Part shown: piece after piece, positions 34,611-46,429 of the stretch | How positions within the stretch are numbered: position 1 is the first letter of the stretch | How the letters are laid out: each line of letters opens with the position of its first letter | Source: Icerya purchasi | Lineage: Eukaryota; Arthropoda; Insecta; Hemiptera; Monophlebidae | Length of the DNA stretch: 64,000 nt | Assembly: GCA_039619475.1 (NCBI GenBank) | Contig: CM077115.1 | Location: 57,604,864 to 57,668,863 of the forward strand | Direction: 5' to 3' | Made by a program: the position numbers and the translations under genes | Notes under the pieces: generated by a model | Told to the model about the DNA's origin: nothing | Database searches by the model: none | The model's input: only the letters and a program-made list of their open reading frames with translations

Positions 34611-35109
34611 TAAAAATAAAACTGAAAACGATTTTTTTATTTATTAGTTTCCACGGTTATATTGTTTTTATATTTTCTTGTAGTTGCAATACTTACTATA
34701 TCAGGGGGTATTTCTCGTATTATTTTTCACTCGCCTAAATTAATTATTATTAACTTTAGCAGTCGCTTATGCTAGATGATATTTTTTTTTACGAAGGTCA
34801 AAAAGAAAATATTTATTCGACGTACTTTCAACGGAGCCTGCTACAGATTGAATGCGCAATAAAAAAAAAAAATTCCAAAAAATTTTTTTCCATCAGCAGA
34901 AATAACGAAAAAATAAATGGAAAACTTCCGCAGTTAGTTGATAATTGCAACAGTTAAAAATGTAAATTCTATACAATATCTTTCATATAAGGCATAAATT
35001 GAGAAATCAAGCTGTCTTTTTATTATGTACTTGAGAACCAAACGGGGATCTAAAGATTAGCAGCTAATATCTTCTTTGCTTTCAAAAACTTTCGTATAAC
35101 CGATATTCC

Positions 35110-35124
35110 ATTTCAGGTATTACG

Positions 35125-35152
<28 letters not shown>
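35110..35152. repeat. (TA)n microsatellite
   Basis: About 15 TA units following ACG and followed by TGTATGTATACATAGG. No gene was seen between the LINE-A tail at 34.6 kb and this tract. Confidence 0.85.
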
Positions 35153-35161
<9 letters not shown>

Positions 35162-35319
35162 ACATAGGAACAACGCTTCAGTCCGGAACGACATTTATGA
35201 TGTTTTTGGTTTGGCGGCCAAACATCATTTCGGGCCATTTCGGTCGAAACGGAAATGACAGAAATAAAAAATGACGAATTAATTGCGTGTATATGGCATC
35301 AGTCGGCTATATCAAGCAG

Positions 35320-35570
35320 CGTATAGAGTTTGCTAGGCGGCGGTGTTTCGCATGAGAGGACCTGGATATCTCGTTGGCAACCGGAACATTGGTAAATATC
35401 GAAAATTAACAATATTGGGCGCTGAGCTAATGTCCAGCGTTGGAAAAAAATCGCGAAAAACCAAAATAATGAAATGAAAACTGAGGAGATGGTTTTGCGA
35501 TGTTTCCGTTCTGTTTTTAGAAATCAATGCCCCCCTCACCCTACACTCCGAAGGGATCACATCTAATATA
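35320..35570 (-). pseudogene. Probable LINE-A fragment
   Basis: The minus-strand frame contains RGALISKNRTETSQNHLLSF, which aligns with ARLLFPKIRLRLDHSFLLSS and its overlapping frame (SKNQTET) at 33.55 kb. Only this block is convincing. The rest of the ORF has no clear counterpart, and no tail was found. Confidence 0.4.
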
Positions 35571-37139
35571 CCGGACGATAGTACGATTCAAGAGGGTCGG
35601 GTGAGCTACAAAATCGTAGTTCAACTCGAGCTAATTTTATAAATAATAAAGAAATAATTTTTGGACATCTTGGTCATCTACTTCACGCTATCGTTAACAA
35701 CATTGAATTTCCCTGAATATGCGAAGTGGTAACATCTGCTTTAGTCAAACGAAAATCATTTGCACATTGTACTAATATCATGCGAGCTTAATTTTAAGGG
35801 CACTCGAAAAAAAGTTACTAAATGTCACCGAGGTCGCAAGCTTTTAATTATCTCGGCTCTGAAATTACAATACCAATATTTTTACACATGTATACATAAA
35901 TGTATGTAATTTTTTGTTTTTTTTCACTTGTTCTTTACATTTTCATTAGTTGGAAAGTGTTTATATTTTTCATTTTGTGCAACGGCATTAAGTGGGGAGG
36001 ACAGCACTTTAACTTGTTGAGTGACGTACTAGCGGGTGTTTTCGACGTGTTCTTTCACATACAAAAAAAAACAACAAAAAAAAAAACACATCGATTCTAA
36101 CACGTTATATTTAAAATGAAATTCAACTTTTTTTTAAAAAAAAGTGTGGAAATGTACTTTTACACCACCTTAAGGATCTTACACATTATTCAAAGAATGA
36201 AAACTCTACCAGAGTGTGTGTTGCAAATTATAGCCGTTTCATCACCGATACAAGTCATTTTATTAACGCAAGTGTTGTGTTCGTCTCTGAATTTTTCCGA
36301 AATTATAGGTTTTCAATTTTTTTGTTTTTTTTCGGAAACGGCCGCACCGCAGTATATCGATGTACTCTAGATATGTTTTGCTACTCATTTATAAACTTTT
36401 CCCCACATCCGACAACGTGAAAGATTTTTCTTCTGCAGTTTCAAAAACCTTTTCCATAATGAAAGTTCTCTTAATTCTAAACAATATATTCGGTATAATT
36501 ATTGGTCTTTCTTCGTAGTGATCAAACAAAAGACCATGCACCGATTAAATATCGTAAATTCCGAATAACACACTCTCTAACGATCAGAAAAACTCTGTAA
36601 CGTCCTAATGTCAAGCGACAAATGAATATGGAGTACGGACGGAATTATTTTTAACAACTGAAGGATTTACTTTTTTTCTCAACGAAAACGAGGTTTGCCT
36701 AAGGGGCTTGCTGATAACTCTAGCCTTTATAATGAAAGTGAAAGATGAAAGAAATTTTCTAATGATGATTTTCTAGTGCTCAGTACGCATAGTTATTTTC
36801 CAGTTTTATTTATTTTTTAAAAAGCATAAATTTTCTCCTACAAGTTCGATCAAACAGCGAGTAACTATTAAGCTGTAAGGTTCCTTCTTTAGTTCCAAAT
36901 AATCGTAACAGGGTGGTTTGTGAAGAGTGATTCCGTCATTTTTCTCTAGGGAAAAAAAACAAAAATCAAACTTGAATTGGGTATTACTTGTCCCGCGGCA
37001 GAGAAGTACTTCATCTTCTAAGGTAAGGGATGGAAAAACTTGGGTTTTTAAAACTTGTTTATTTTCAGGTACCAGTACAGTTTTCTTTTGTTTGAACTCT
37101 AAGATGTTCGTTCCACTTAGAAGCCAATGGCGTAGCTAT
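35571..37139. other. No recognisable gene
   Basis: Frames at 35900-36100, 36116-36420 and 36927-37169 are Phe- and Lys-rich and carry no known motif. The DNA is AT-rich and shows no repeat that I recognised. Confidence 0.4.
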
Positions 37140-37315
37140 TTTTTTTTAAGTTCTCATCTCCAGTTATAATACCGGTACTTGTACAATCTTTCCTATGTTC
37201 TATCTATAATCGTCTCTCTATTTAACTCCTTATTTTAGCTTTTTTTGGTCGTTAGGTTAAAGCCGTTGGTGCGCCCAAAAAAAATAAAAAAAAAAATAAA
37301 TAAAAAAAAAACTGA
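37140..37315 (+). mobile_element. LINE-A 3' tail
   Basis: CATCTCCAGTTATAAT, TAATCGTCTCTCTATTTAA and TTAAAGCCGTTGGTGCGCCC align in order with 58567-58675, followed by an A-rich tail interrupted by T. This is a short 5'-truncated insertion. It lies just beyond the 3' end of the minus-strand copy at 37.6-38.9 kb, so the two tails face each other. Confidence 0.8.
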
Positions 37316-37604
37316 CATTTAAGTACAAGTGCATTTTTTTTTTTTTTTTCGTATCTTACCTCAAAATTACCGAAAATAAATAAGCCAATTATAAATAGCG
37401 CACAAACTGATGAAAATGAATGGGGAAAAATAAAAATATCAAGTATTAGAGAGAAAAAAAAGTATTAGAGTTTGATAGAAAAAGTCGATTAGCTCGGCTG
37501 CTAATCTGGGTTTTGAATGGTAAATCCGGGGGCTGCTGGTGAAATATTATATAGATTACGACAGCATTTTTTCGATTTATGGAAGTTAAAAAGCATAAAA
37601 ACTT

Positions 37605-38960
37605 TTCTTTTTTGGGGGGCTTGTCAACCATGGACCTCACTCAGAAACGATAGGAAGAAGAGTTAACTAATTAAAACTTAATTCGTTCGGAAATAGCAGA
37701 AATAAAGGAACCAATGACAGGAACAACAGACTGAGAAGGAAAGAATATAGGGGAAGCACAATAGGGAACACGAAGCCTTAACTTTAAGAGGAGTAAATAA
37801 ATGGAAGAGCGTTCGCAGAAAGAGCAGAACATTCAAAGAAAATGTGATTAGCATTACAGACACAAATGCTTCCATTAAGATGTAGAGGACAATAAGGTGA
37901 GAGGAAACCGGGAAGAGGGCAATAAAGTGTGATTGAAGCGTAGGCGAATAATAGGGGCAATAACAGAACGTGGAAGAGAAGGGAACTCTGAGAACCAGGA
38001 AGGTTAGGTTGAATTGAAAGGTAGAAGGAACTATCATTGGTAAAAGAGGAAGGGTACACATATCCGACCGAAATTTAAAGTGAAATTTCTTACTTAAGGA
38101 CAATAGATTAGTACTAGGGATCTTTTTAAAGTAAACGCGGGAACGGGCAGCAATTTGAGCCAAAGCAAGCGCCATTTCGTTACCCGTCGAGTGCACCTTT
38201 ATGACCAGGAACTCACAGCAGATCAACGCGGATAGAGTGGTGAAAGGAAAGATTGTGTATAAGAGATCGTGTACGAAGAATGATGAAGTTTGAAGAGGGA
38301 GGGGGAAAAGGTGATAGCCTGAAGGGCACTCATGGAGTCAGATATTATCAGATAGTGGGAGAAATTACGATTAGAGGAAAAAATAAATAATTGCACGTAG
38401 GATAGTCATTAATTCATTTGTGAAAATAGAATAGACAGGCGGAGGACGAAAGGATTCGGAAAAATTAAAATCGGGGAGAATAAAGGAAGCCCCGACACCA
38501 CTAGGCCCCCTAGAGCAATCAGTGAAGATGAGCATATGAGAAGGAAAGAGAGAACAGTGCTGTGAAATTCCTGTTTAATAACCGCCTGGGGCGTAGACTT
38601 GTAGGAATTAGAAAGGAGATATACTTTGGAAGGGTGTGAGAGATCAAAAAATAATTAAAGGAAAAGTAAGGGTGATTATTACTGGAAATTATATGGGACG
38701 AAAAATCACTAAGACGACGAGATATAAGGGCTATGATGGGAATTTTATTAGGAACGAAAAGCCAGTTTCTGGCGATGGAAATGTAGGGATACGTTGAAAG
38801 GAAGTGCAAGGTACACGTTTAGAAAGAAAACGGTATCCCAAATAAGATTTTCAAACTGAAAGAGGTTTAGATTCAGCAAGAATTTCGTGAAATAGGAGAG
38901 GACACAAAAACTTTCTTCCCCGTAGCTCATTAAGCAGCCGAGTAATTTCATCTTAGATTC
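37605..38960 (-). pseudogene. Longest LINE-A copy here: RT thumb, RNase H, C-terminus, tail
   Basis: On the minus strand from the right: a thumb-like region (38519-38951), then RNase H with FTDCSRGPSGVGASFILPDF, SIFTNELMTILRAI, a VPGHKGALDG piece and NEMALALAQIAARSR. The C-terminal region has FHFKFRSDMC, PSTFQFNLTFLVL and the Cys/His block NGSICVCNANHIFFECSALS. The tail carries GAGGTCCATGGTTGACAAGC and ends in an A run (plus-strand TTTTTTGG at about 37610). The frame at 37678-38226 is open for 182 codons, the longest in the window. Frameshifts between RNase H and the thumb show it is not active. Confidence 0.85.
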
Positions 38961-38969
38961 TTCTGGTAT

Positions 38970-39415
38970 ATCGAGTATATTTATACTTCATATTTTCGCA
39001 ACGATCATTTTCTTTTCATCCATCTATTCAACTTAATCTTTGTTTCCTGCTTCTTCGAGTTTCTTTCGCTTCTCCATTCTGAATTTATTTTTATTATTCG
39101 CCTAAGCTATTTTAATTTTTCTCCCGTTTTCGCTTTCTGCTTTCTCTCCAGATTTCTCTTTCAATCCGAATGAAGTAGTGCTATCTGTAGTGCCGATCAA
39201 GTCTTACCTAAATGTTTATTTCTTTCCGTCGAACATTGTGTTCTTTATTCTCATCCGCTAAAACTCAAGCTAGATCTCATTGCGCATCGTAATATTCGCT
39301 CTTTCCCGTTTCCATTCTTTTGCATATTGCGTATCCGAGTCAAAATTGAACTACTCTTTCCCTTATTTTTATTATTTCTGACTGCAGCTGGCGCTGACAT
39401 ATCAAAAAAAAAAAA
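38970..39415 (+). pseudogene. LINE-A C-terminus and tail, head-to-head with the previous copy
   Basis: The plus strand reads CLFLSVEHCVLYSHPLKLKL, then ILRIRVKIELLFPLFLLF, comparable to the HILF and LALDLPTPF regions of sister copies. It ends with CTGCAGCTGGCGCTGACAT and an A run at 39403-39418. Its 5' end abuts the 5' end of the minus-strand copy at 38.95 kb. Similarity at the protein level is weaker than for the other copies. Confidence 0.5.
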
Positions 39416-39418
39416 AAA

Positions 39419-40019
39419 TTGAAATTGTACAAAAAATTATTTCATTAGTGCAAATTTCGAAAAAGAAAAAGAAAGATAAACCAAAGAGAAGGATAGAGTT
39501 GTAAACTATTAAAGAAAAGGGAAAGTCGCTACAGGATATCTAGAAAAATTTTCACGGATCTTAACACTGTTCCGCGATCGTTACGATCACCGTTTCTGAA
39601 AGTCACTATCCAAAAAAAAAAAGAACACCAGATCATGATCGAAAATCTTCTCTAAACATTATCGATGGATTATATAATAAACGTAAATTATATAATATCC
39701 TTTATATCGAAAGATTAATTTTAATGACGTTTATACGCTTCGCCGACTTAGGAAAAATATAACGTGCATTCTCGTACTATATTCGTGTGCCCTATTTCTT
39801 GAATAGGCAATCAAATTATAAAATTATGAACGTAATAACGAACGTCTTAAGAATAAATGTTAAAGAAACCGTATATTACAAAAACGCGACTTTTCCGGAA
39901 TAATAATAATATCTCATGTTCAGTTTAAAAAAAAAAAAGGAAAAAAGAAAATGCGTACGAGTAAAGATAAATTTAGTTCACATGTCGGAATCTAAACGAC
40001 CTAAATAATTTTTTCCTTT
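39419..40019. other. No recognisable gene
   Basis: A-rich sequence with no open frame or repeat that I could recognise. Confidence 0.4.
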
Positions 40020-40022
40020 ATT

Positions 40023-40293
40023 TTAGAAAAGAAAAACAAAGAATATTACTAAATCTATTTTGTTTTAATTTTGAAAATAAAATACAAACTACAGTTAATG
40101 CAGATAAAAATAATAACGATAAAATATTTTCACACCGAAAACTTATTTCTACTACGGGCGAGTCAATTATGTTGTTACTCGTTTATCATTAATATTTTCG
40201 TACGCGCTGCTACATTTTTATTTTATTTTCGAAATAAAAATCAAATATTTCGATTAATTTTTTTGTAATATTCTTTGTTTTTCTTTTCTAAAT
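40023..40293. repeat. Inverted repeat with perfect 28-bp ends
   Basis: The 28 bp at 40023-40050 (starting TTTAGAAAAGAAAAACAAAG) are the exact reverse complement of 40266-40293. Inside, both arms stay similar (GAAAATAAAATAC against GAAAATAAAATAA), so the true inverted repeat is longer but diverged. It is non-coding; the frame at 40071-40268 is an artefact. This is probably a foldback element or the paired ends of one. Confidence 0.7.
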
Positions 40294-40373
40294 TAAAAAT
40301 AAATTATTTACGTCTACCTCGCACTCCGGTATACGAACGAAATTTTTTTCTAATTTTTCCTTCATCTTTTCTA

Positions 40374-40412
40374 ACTGAAGATGAAATACCATTGCGAAAA
40401 ACGCGTTCCTGT
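40374..40412 (+). repeat. Hammerhead-like motif, possible Penelope-like element trace
   Basis: ACTGAAGATGAAATACCATT is followed by GCGAAAAACGCGTTCCTG. The order CTGA-GATG, short stem, CGAAA, CGCGT resembles the degenerate hammerhead cores carried by Penelope-like elements. It lies 80 bp past the inverted repeat at 40023-40293. The core is imperfect and the assignment is an inference. Confidence 0.3.
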
Positions 40413-41820
40413 AATATTTAATTTATAACATTTATTCTTAAGATGTTATTTGTTGTAGCGTTTAATTATTTCATTAAAAATATACTCGTTGAAATGATGA
40501 TAACCCGCTAGAAGCAAAACGTACTGCTTTTCAGATAACGTCCAGGCAAACGAGTTATCAAAACGCTGGTAGTGTTTCAGAATTGATTAATTTAATATGA
40601 AAAAATTCGATAATAAAGCTCTATAAAAATTTCCGATACGTTTCTTAATTTCAAGAAAAAATTTAACAGCGACTTTTTGTCACTCGCACTGTAATTTATA
40701 ATCGCGAGCTTAGGTATTGGAGTTTTCAAAGCACTTTTCTAATTTAAAGTGTGTACCGATAATTAAATTAGTTTCAAATCAAATCGGTTTATTTAATTTT
40801 GTACAAGCTTAAATATTGATGTAAAAAAAAATAATTACCACAAATGCGCATAGCTGCGCGAGCAGTGGCAATTATTATTATATAATTATCTAAATTAAAC
40901 CACTTATTATACTGAATACATAACTTTTACAAACTACAAGTTAATGACAGCTTTTAATTATAGTAGTCTTATTGGCTATTGTTTACAAAAATGACAATTA
41001 TTTCTCTAAAATGAACATTAGAACCAAGTAAAACTAACGAAGTAATCAAAATAAAAGAACAATTAGAATAATTACCAGCATACTCTCAAATATCTAATAC
41101 TCACATGCCAGTATGTACACATCAATCAAACCATAATGACAGCAAATGCATGCATCTCTTCAAAAACACATATCCATACACTTATACAAACATTCGAAAT
41201 TACCTGTACAGTATACATCCATAACCACCTATATCAAAGAAAGAAAGATGTAGAAGAAGAAAAAAAGTTTACCACCACCAAAAATATTCCTTCTGTTCAT
41301 CACCTATTATATTTCAGAAGTAATACTGAAAACACTAATATTAATAAATACCTAATACTCCGACATAATTACCCGATAATAATACATAAGTATTATTAAT
41401 AGTAATGGCCATTGTCATTATTAAATAGAAAACAAATCATAAATTATAACTTAAAGAGTATTTAATTATAAAGAAATAAACATTTATGCTTTTAAAAAAG
41501 CTAAATGAATAACTATAAAAACTTGTGCATCGCAGTGTACTATTTAATGCCCACATTTATGTTGGCGGTCAGGAAGATCACACAAACTGCTCATTTATAT
41601 ATTTGTTCCTGATGTAAGTAACTAAATATTTGCGGTTAGTTTTATAGTTTTTTAATAATTCTATCAGATTAGCAGGAAGTGTATTATACAGTACTGCACT
41701 CATATAAACCGCTTGTATCTTACAATGATATTTTCTAAATTTAATTATGGAGGCTTGTTCTTTATTCGAACTTCCAGTGGTATCCTCAGCAGTTTTGAAA
41801 AGAAATTTATTCTTAATGAC
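40413..41820. other. No recognisable gene
   Basis: AT-rich. The frame at 41136-41399 has no known motif. No RNA gene was seen. Confidence 0.4.
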
Positions 41821-41895
41821 ATATTGTAATAATAATAATCAAATCAAATCAAATCAAATCAAATCAGTTTATTATTATTATTACAGAATCCATCT
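41821..41895. repeat. AAATC pentamer array between AAT/ATT tracts
   Basis: TAATAATAATAATC is followed by about six AAATC units and then GTTTATTATTATTATTAC. The AAT tract, pentamers and ATT tract form a compact compound microsatellite that is itself roughly palindromic at its ends. A further AAT tract lies at 42178-42210. Confidence 0.85.
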
Positions 41896-42210
41896 ATGCG
41901 CAAAGATTGCGCGGACGATGGGATAATAGTACGGCATGATGATTTGATACGGGTAAAAAATAAAAAATAATAACAACAAAGAATCTTTATAACTTAACGC
42001 ATCAAAAGAAAATAATGTATTTGAAACCGAAATATAAAGAAAAATTTTTAAATTTAACTTAATGAAAACATTAGAAGACTGTAGATCTTGTTAAGGATAT
42101 ACACATATACATACCCACATATGTATAAAAGTATACTCGTACACACATACCTATCCACATACCTACACATACACACGAATAATAATAATAATAATAGTAA
42201 TAATAATGAG

Positions 42211-44939
42211 GCATGCTGTCAAATGTCGAACGCACGTTGGGTTTAGACAAATTTTGTAACACCCGAAAAGGACAGGTTATTTAAGTGCGGGAAAATTATA
42301 CAGTGGCTTGTTCGTCCTTTGAAATAGGGATCACAGCATTTACGAGAAATTTTTAAAAAGGTTACCGGCATCGTTTTTAGACATGATTTTTGTTGGTTCA
42401 AGTTTTTGCGGCGAATCGCAAAGCAGGACGTTTTTTATGTTGACAAAAAAAAAAAGGATGATACTCATTTTAAGAGTATGCTGAAGATTTAAATTTACCG
42501 ACATTCTTTCGAACCGTATGTCGAATCGGTTTTCTGTTGAAGATAGTCTCATCCCGAATAGACTTTCAACTCAGTTATCGTCTATTTAATCGGCACCGCG
42601 CATAGTTTTTGTTACGCAGCTGTAGGAATCCCTTTTCAGCGAGATTTTCAGTTGTGAATTTTTAAAGTCTTTCTTCTGCCGGATCGGCCTCTGATGAGCG
42701 CGCTATCAGCTAACACTTTGGCGTCGCTCTCAATTGACCAGGTTGGGCACAACCGTAACTCTGAGCGCGACTAGTTGCCTGGTGGCGTGCTTGGATCATT
42801 TTGACGTCCTGGAGTGAAACTGGCAGATCGTAGATGGCCAAATGTAATGGTCGACAGGTAGTATAATCGCTCAGGTTAACTTTTCTAGTTAAATAGTCCT
42901 TCCTCCACTGTGATACTGGTGCGTTCCGGCATTGCATATATCGTACGTATCTCTTGGTATTCGGTACATTCGAGTAGCTGTACAAGCAACTTCCTATGTA
43001 ACTAATGAACGGTGCACTATATACTATAGTGCGAAAAGTTCTGGCTGATAAGAAATGCGGGAATAACTGTAGAATTCAGTTAAATCACTCTTACCAGAAT
43101 CTGACCTTCCCAAATTGTTGCAAGTAAATAGTCGCGATTAAAGACTGAAAATCAGTCAAAACTGTTTGTTAGACCGTAAAGCGCTTAGACCAAATTGCCC
43201 AAAAGATAAAAATTTTAAGTCTTTATTATGCTAGCTACGCAACTTTATTTTTAAAACTCTCCGTTTTTGTGTAAAAGTGGCAACGTGTGACCGTAATTCG
43301 AGACACTTTTTGGTTGCCTCAATAGATAAAAGATAATATTTAGACGCGACTCTATAAAATTAAATATTAGTTAATTGTTTTTTTGTCGATTTTTTTTTTT
43401 TTTTTTCGTGACCTACGTTAATTAAGGGGACCGATACAGAAAAAAAAAAAAAAAACAAAATGAAGAAAGGGAATCGTTAATTAAATTTTGAATCGATCAG
43501 ATATTAATAGTATAAAAAGTGATTAATCAACAAAGCAGTGGAAACAGACGCAGAAGGAAGAGACGAAAGCGTGTAAGAGACATAATAAGAAATAAGCTTA
43601 ATCCGATGTTTTAACGAACGGAAATACAGAAGTGTAAACACGTTCCACAGGGACGAATGAATCAGAAGATATGGATAAGCGTAGCAGTTGACGAGAAAAA
43701 TGAGTGAGTTTTCTTAAAATGCACTGAAGTGAAAGTGAAATGTTTAAAAAGTCTAGATGTTTATTATTTTGAATGGATAAGAGGTGAAGAGAGAGAGAGA
43801 GAGGGAACAAAAGGAGGATGAAATGATAGTCGAAGACATTAAAAGCTAGATCTAAAAAATTTCTTACTACCTTTGAAAATAAATTTCGCATAGAATTCAT
43901 TCTTTACGGGATTGATCGATGAACTGGTAGATTCCGATTTAGCCTATACAAAAAAAAACAAGATCGCTCGAATGTTTCTTATTCAACCTTAAATTAGAGC
44001 GGAATAGAATTGCTAATTTTTGAATTACGATAAGTATAGAGACAAGATTCACCTTAATTTCAAGAATGTGAAGAACTAGGTCATGTCTACTCATTTGTCC
44101 GGAATCTTCGTTTTCTTGCACTGTTTATACACACGCAGACATACATACATATGTATATAATGATACGCTTTTTGCGCACCGTTAACACTAATTCTCTTAT
44201 CTTCCATTTGACATCGTATTAGACGAACTATCTCTCGTAGTGCACATTTTATCTTTTGTTATGAAATAATCTCCTCCGGCCGTGAAATTATTGTTTCGTT
44301 CATTTTATATCGATCGAAAAATGGTATTTCTTTAAAATGAACTGTTTAATAAGGCATTTATATCACTTTTCCCTTCGAAGAGAGCTCTATTAGATTTTTT
44401 TTTTTTTGTCCCGACTTTCGCCCTTTTGGCCAGTTCTAATTCGATATGAACGGCACAACTTTTACTGACGCCCGAATGCTTCGTTACCATTATTGTTAAT
44501 TTGATGGTCATTATGCAATAAAAAATACTATACAAAGATTATACTAGCACAAGTTTGACTAGGAATGTTATTATTATACATACATATGTATGTGCATACA
44601 AAGAAGAGTAGATTTTTTTTGACTGATTTTTCCATGTATGCATTTTTTCCCCTCTTTAAATTCATTATCTATGTTAATTCCAGCTTTATTACGTAAACCA
44701 GGAAAACTTTTGTACACCAGCACTGCTGATACATGTGCAATATTAATGTATTATATGCTTTAATTATTCAAAACAGAGCCGTCCAAGAATCTATGGAATT
44801 AACACCAGCTCACGTAGTTAATGCTGAATAGAACTTCCGGTTAAATTTGATTCTTAAACATTCTACGGACGAAGTTTACATAAACAAATAAAAAGCATCG
44901 CTTTCATCCAATATATAGATATACCAGATAGCTTAAAAA
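42211..44939. other. No recognisable gene; one possible exon-like frame
   Basis: The minus frame at 42710-42985 (91 codons from a GTG- or ATG-like start, peptide starting MYSYSNVPNTKRYVRYMQCR) has even codon use and an acceptor-like GCTTGTACAG just upstream, but no domain was recognised. The minus frames at 43598-43900 and 44332-44535 are also unassigned. A GA microsatellite lies at 43789-43803, and T and A runs lie at 43386-43456. Confidence 0.25.
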
Positions 44940-45990
44940 ATCAGGATTACTAGAGGTTTACCACTACTCCCACAATATTTACGAACTTTTTAACAACTAC
45001 TCTGAGTTAAGGATTTACAAGGATATAAAACCGACGTCGTATTAGATGGTTTTTCAGCGCAATCGTTTTGCTGCTCACAAATTGAGTTACTAACGAAAAT
45101 TCGTGTCAAAACTAACCATCCATTTTGGAAACACAACAGTTTGATAATAAATGATATATTGAAATTCCGCTTCGATGACTGCGAAATCCTCCATACCGAC
45201 GAATCGTTTGATTTGGAACAATACGCAACAGTATTTTATTTAAAATCGGAATTATTTACTATATTAAAAAATCTGGAATATTCTAGAAGGATTTTGTCGG
45301 TCAAAAAGTATTAATTCTAGCAGACTCGCTTGCCGTATTGCATAAATTTATGGCACGGAACTGGCAAGAGAATGTCAAACACCGAACTCTGCCTTGTAAG
45401 AAGGCAGATATTTCATTTTAGAGCAAGCGGAAATGAAAGTAATACTAAAGCGCATTCCATCACACTGCGGTATTAAAGGAAATGAAATAGCGGATAGACT
45501 TGCAAAAACCACGCAGTAGTAGTGGGTAGAACAACTGTCCAGAAATCAAATTAGTGGGATTTCTTATCGAACAATTCGGGGAACATACCATGACGAAATG
45601 GAAAAAGGTCGAGTACCAACAGAATAGTAATCGAAAGGCAAAAAAATTACTCACGAATACAAAAGTATGTCCCAAGAGATGCTCGGTTTGAGTTAACAGC
45701 TTCGAGAGAGCCGATGTAGTAATCATACTGAGAACGAGACGCAACAAAACCGCCGTTGTTCACTTGGCTGAAATTAATATTGTTAATGATGCAGCGTGCA
45801 GTGGTTGTGGAACGGAGGGAACAAATTTTATTTGGCAGTGTGTAATATACGAAAACAGGGAAGAAGGGACAAATTTCGGAAACCTTATCGGAGAGCTGCA
45901 TACTCTCCCGGTGACTGTAACTCGGATAGCGGTAGATCGGACGTCAAACCTAACTTTACTAATATATCAATTTATATAGAGCATCGTAAA
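44940..45990 (+). pseudogene. R1/I-group LINE: RNase H and C-terminal Cys block
   Basis: Plus-strand frames show an RNase H domain: TDESFDLEQYATVFYL, KSELFTILKNLEYS, VLILADSLAVLHKFMARNW and IPSHCGIKGNEIADRLAKTT. After further breaks come SFERADVVIILRTRRNK and VHLAEINIVNDAACSGCGTE, then WQCVIYENREE, which is the RLR-GH / CxxCG / HxxxxC-Y-ENR ending of R1- and I-like LINEs. The RNase H Asp in ADSLAVL is kept. Multiple stops and frameshifts are present. It differs in sequence from LINE-A and is a separate family. Confidence 0.8.
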
Positions 45991-46163
45991 ATAGAAATAT
46001 ATGAAAATTAAAAGTAAGAAAGTTCTATAAAATACCCTGCAGAGGGTTAAGCGAAAGATAAAACTGGTTAATTGGCGAAAGTTGAGCCAAAAAAAAAAAA
46101 AGGAAATGAAATCGCACAATTCACTAAATGCGCATGTATGACGGTGTTTCGCGTGGAATTTCA

Positions 46164-46335
46164 AATAATTCATGAAATATGCATAATAGTACTTGATTCA
46201 TTTCATGAATTGAGCAGAATTATGCTCGGAAAAATTTGAATCAAGACATTTTTTTAAGCTATAAATATTTTCTCGAAATGTTCATGAAATTAGTGATTTT
46301 CGTTCATTTCATGTATTGAATAGTGTTCATGCGCA
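46164..46335. repeat. Cluster of TTCATGAA palindromes
   Basis: TTCATGAA occurs at about 46169, 46202 and 46281, with near matches (TTTCATGTA, TTCATGC) at about 46307 and 46326. Related AT-rich words (CATGAATTGTA, TTTCATGGATT, TTTATGAAAT) recur at 47755-47930, on the other side of the RT fragment at 46.43-47.70 kb. The two sides may be one diverged repeat split by the LINE. Confidence 0.45.
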
Positions 46336-46429
46336 ACTTTCTGTTTACTTCCTCGCTCACTAATTCTACTTATTATTATTTACCACTAATGTAGGATTGT
46401 ATTTTAAATAATTATTATTAGTAGTAGTA

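Noticed and set aside
36116..36420. Overlapping frames on the plus strand
   Set aside because: Two overlapping frames in AT-rich DNA without motifs; consistent with chance.
41821..41895. AAATC pentamers as a CRISPR-like or telomeric array
   Set aside because: Units are only five bases with no spacers and lie between AAT tracts; it is a simple microsatellite.
42710..42985. Minus-strand frame of 91 codons as a host exon
   Set aside because: Even composition and a weak acceptor upstream, but no domain, no partner exon and no conserved motif; too little to call a gene.
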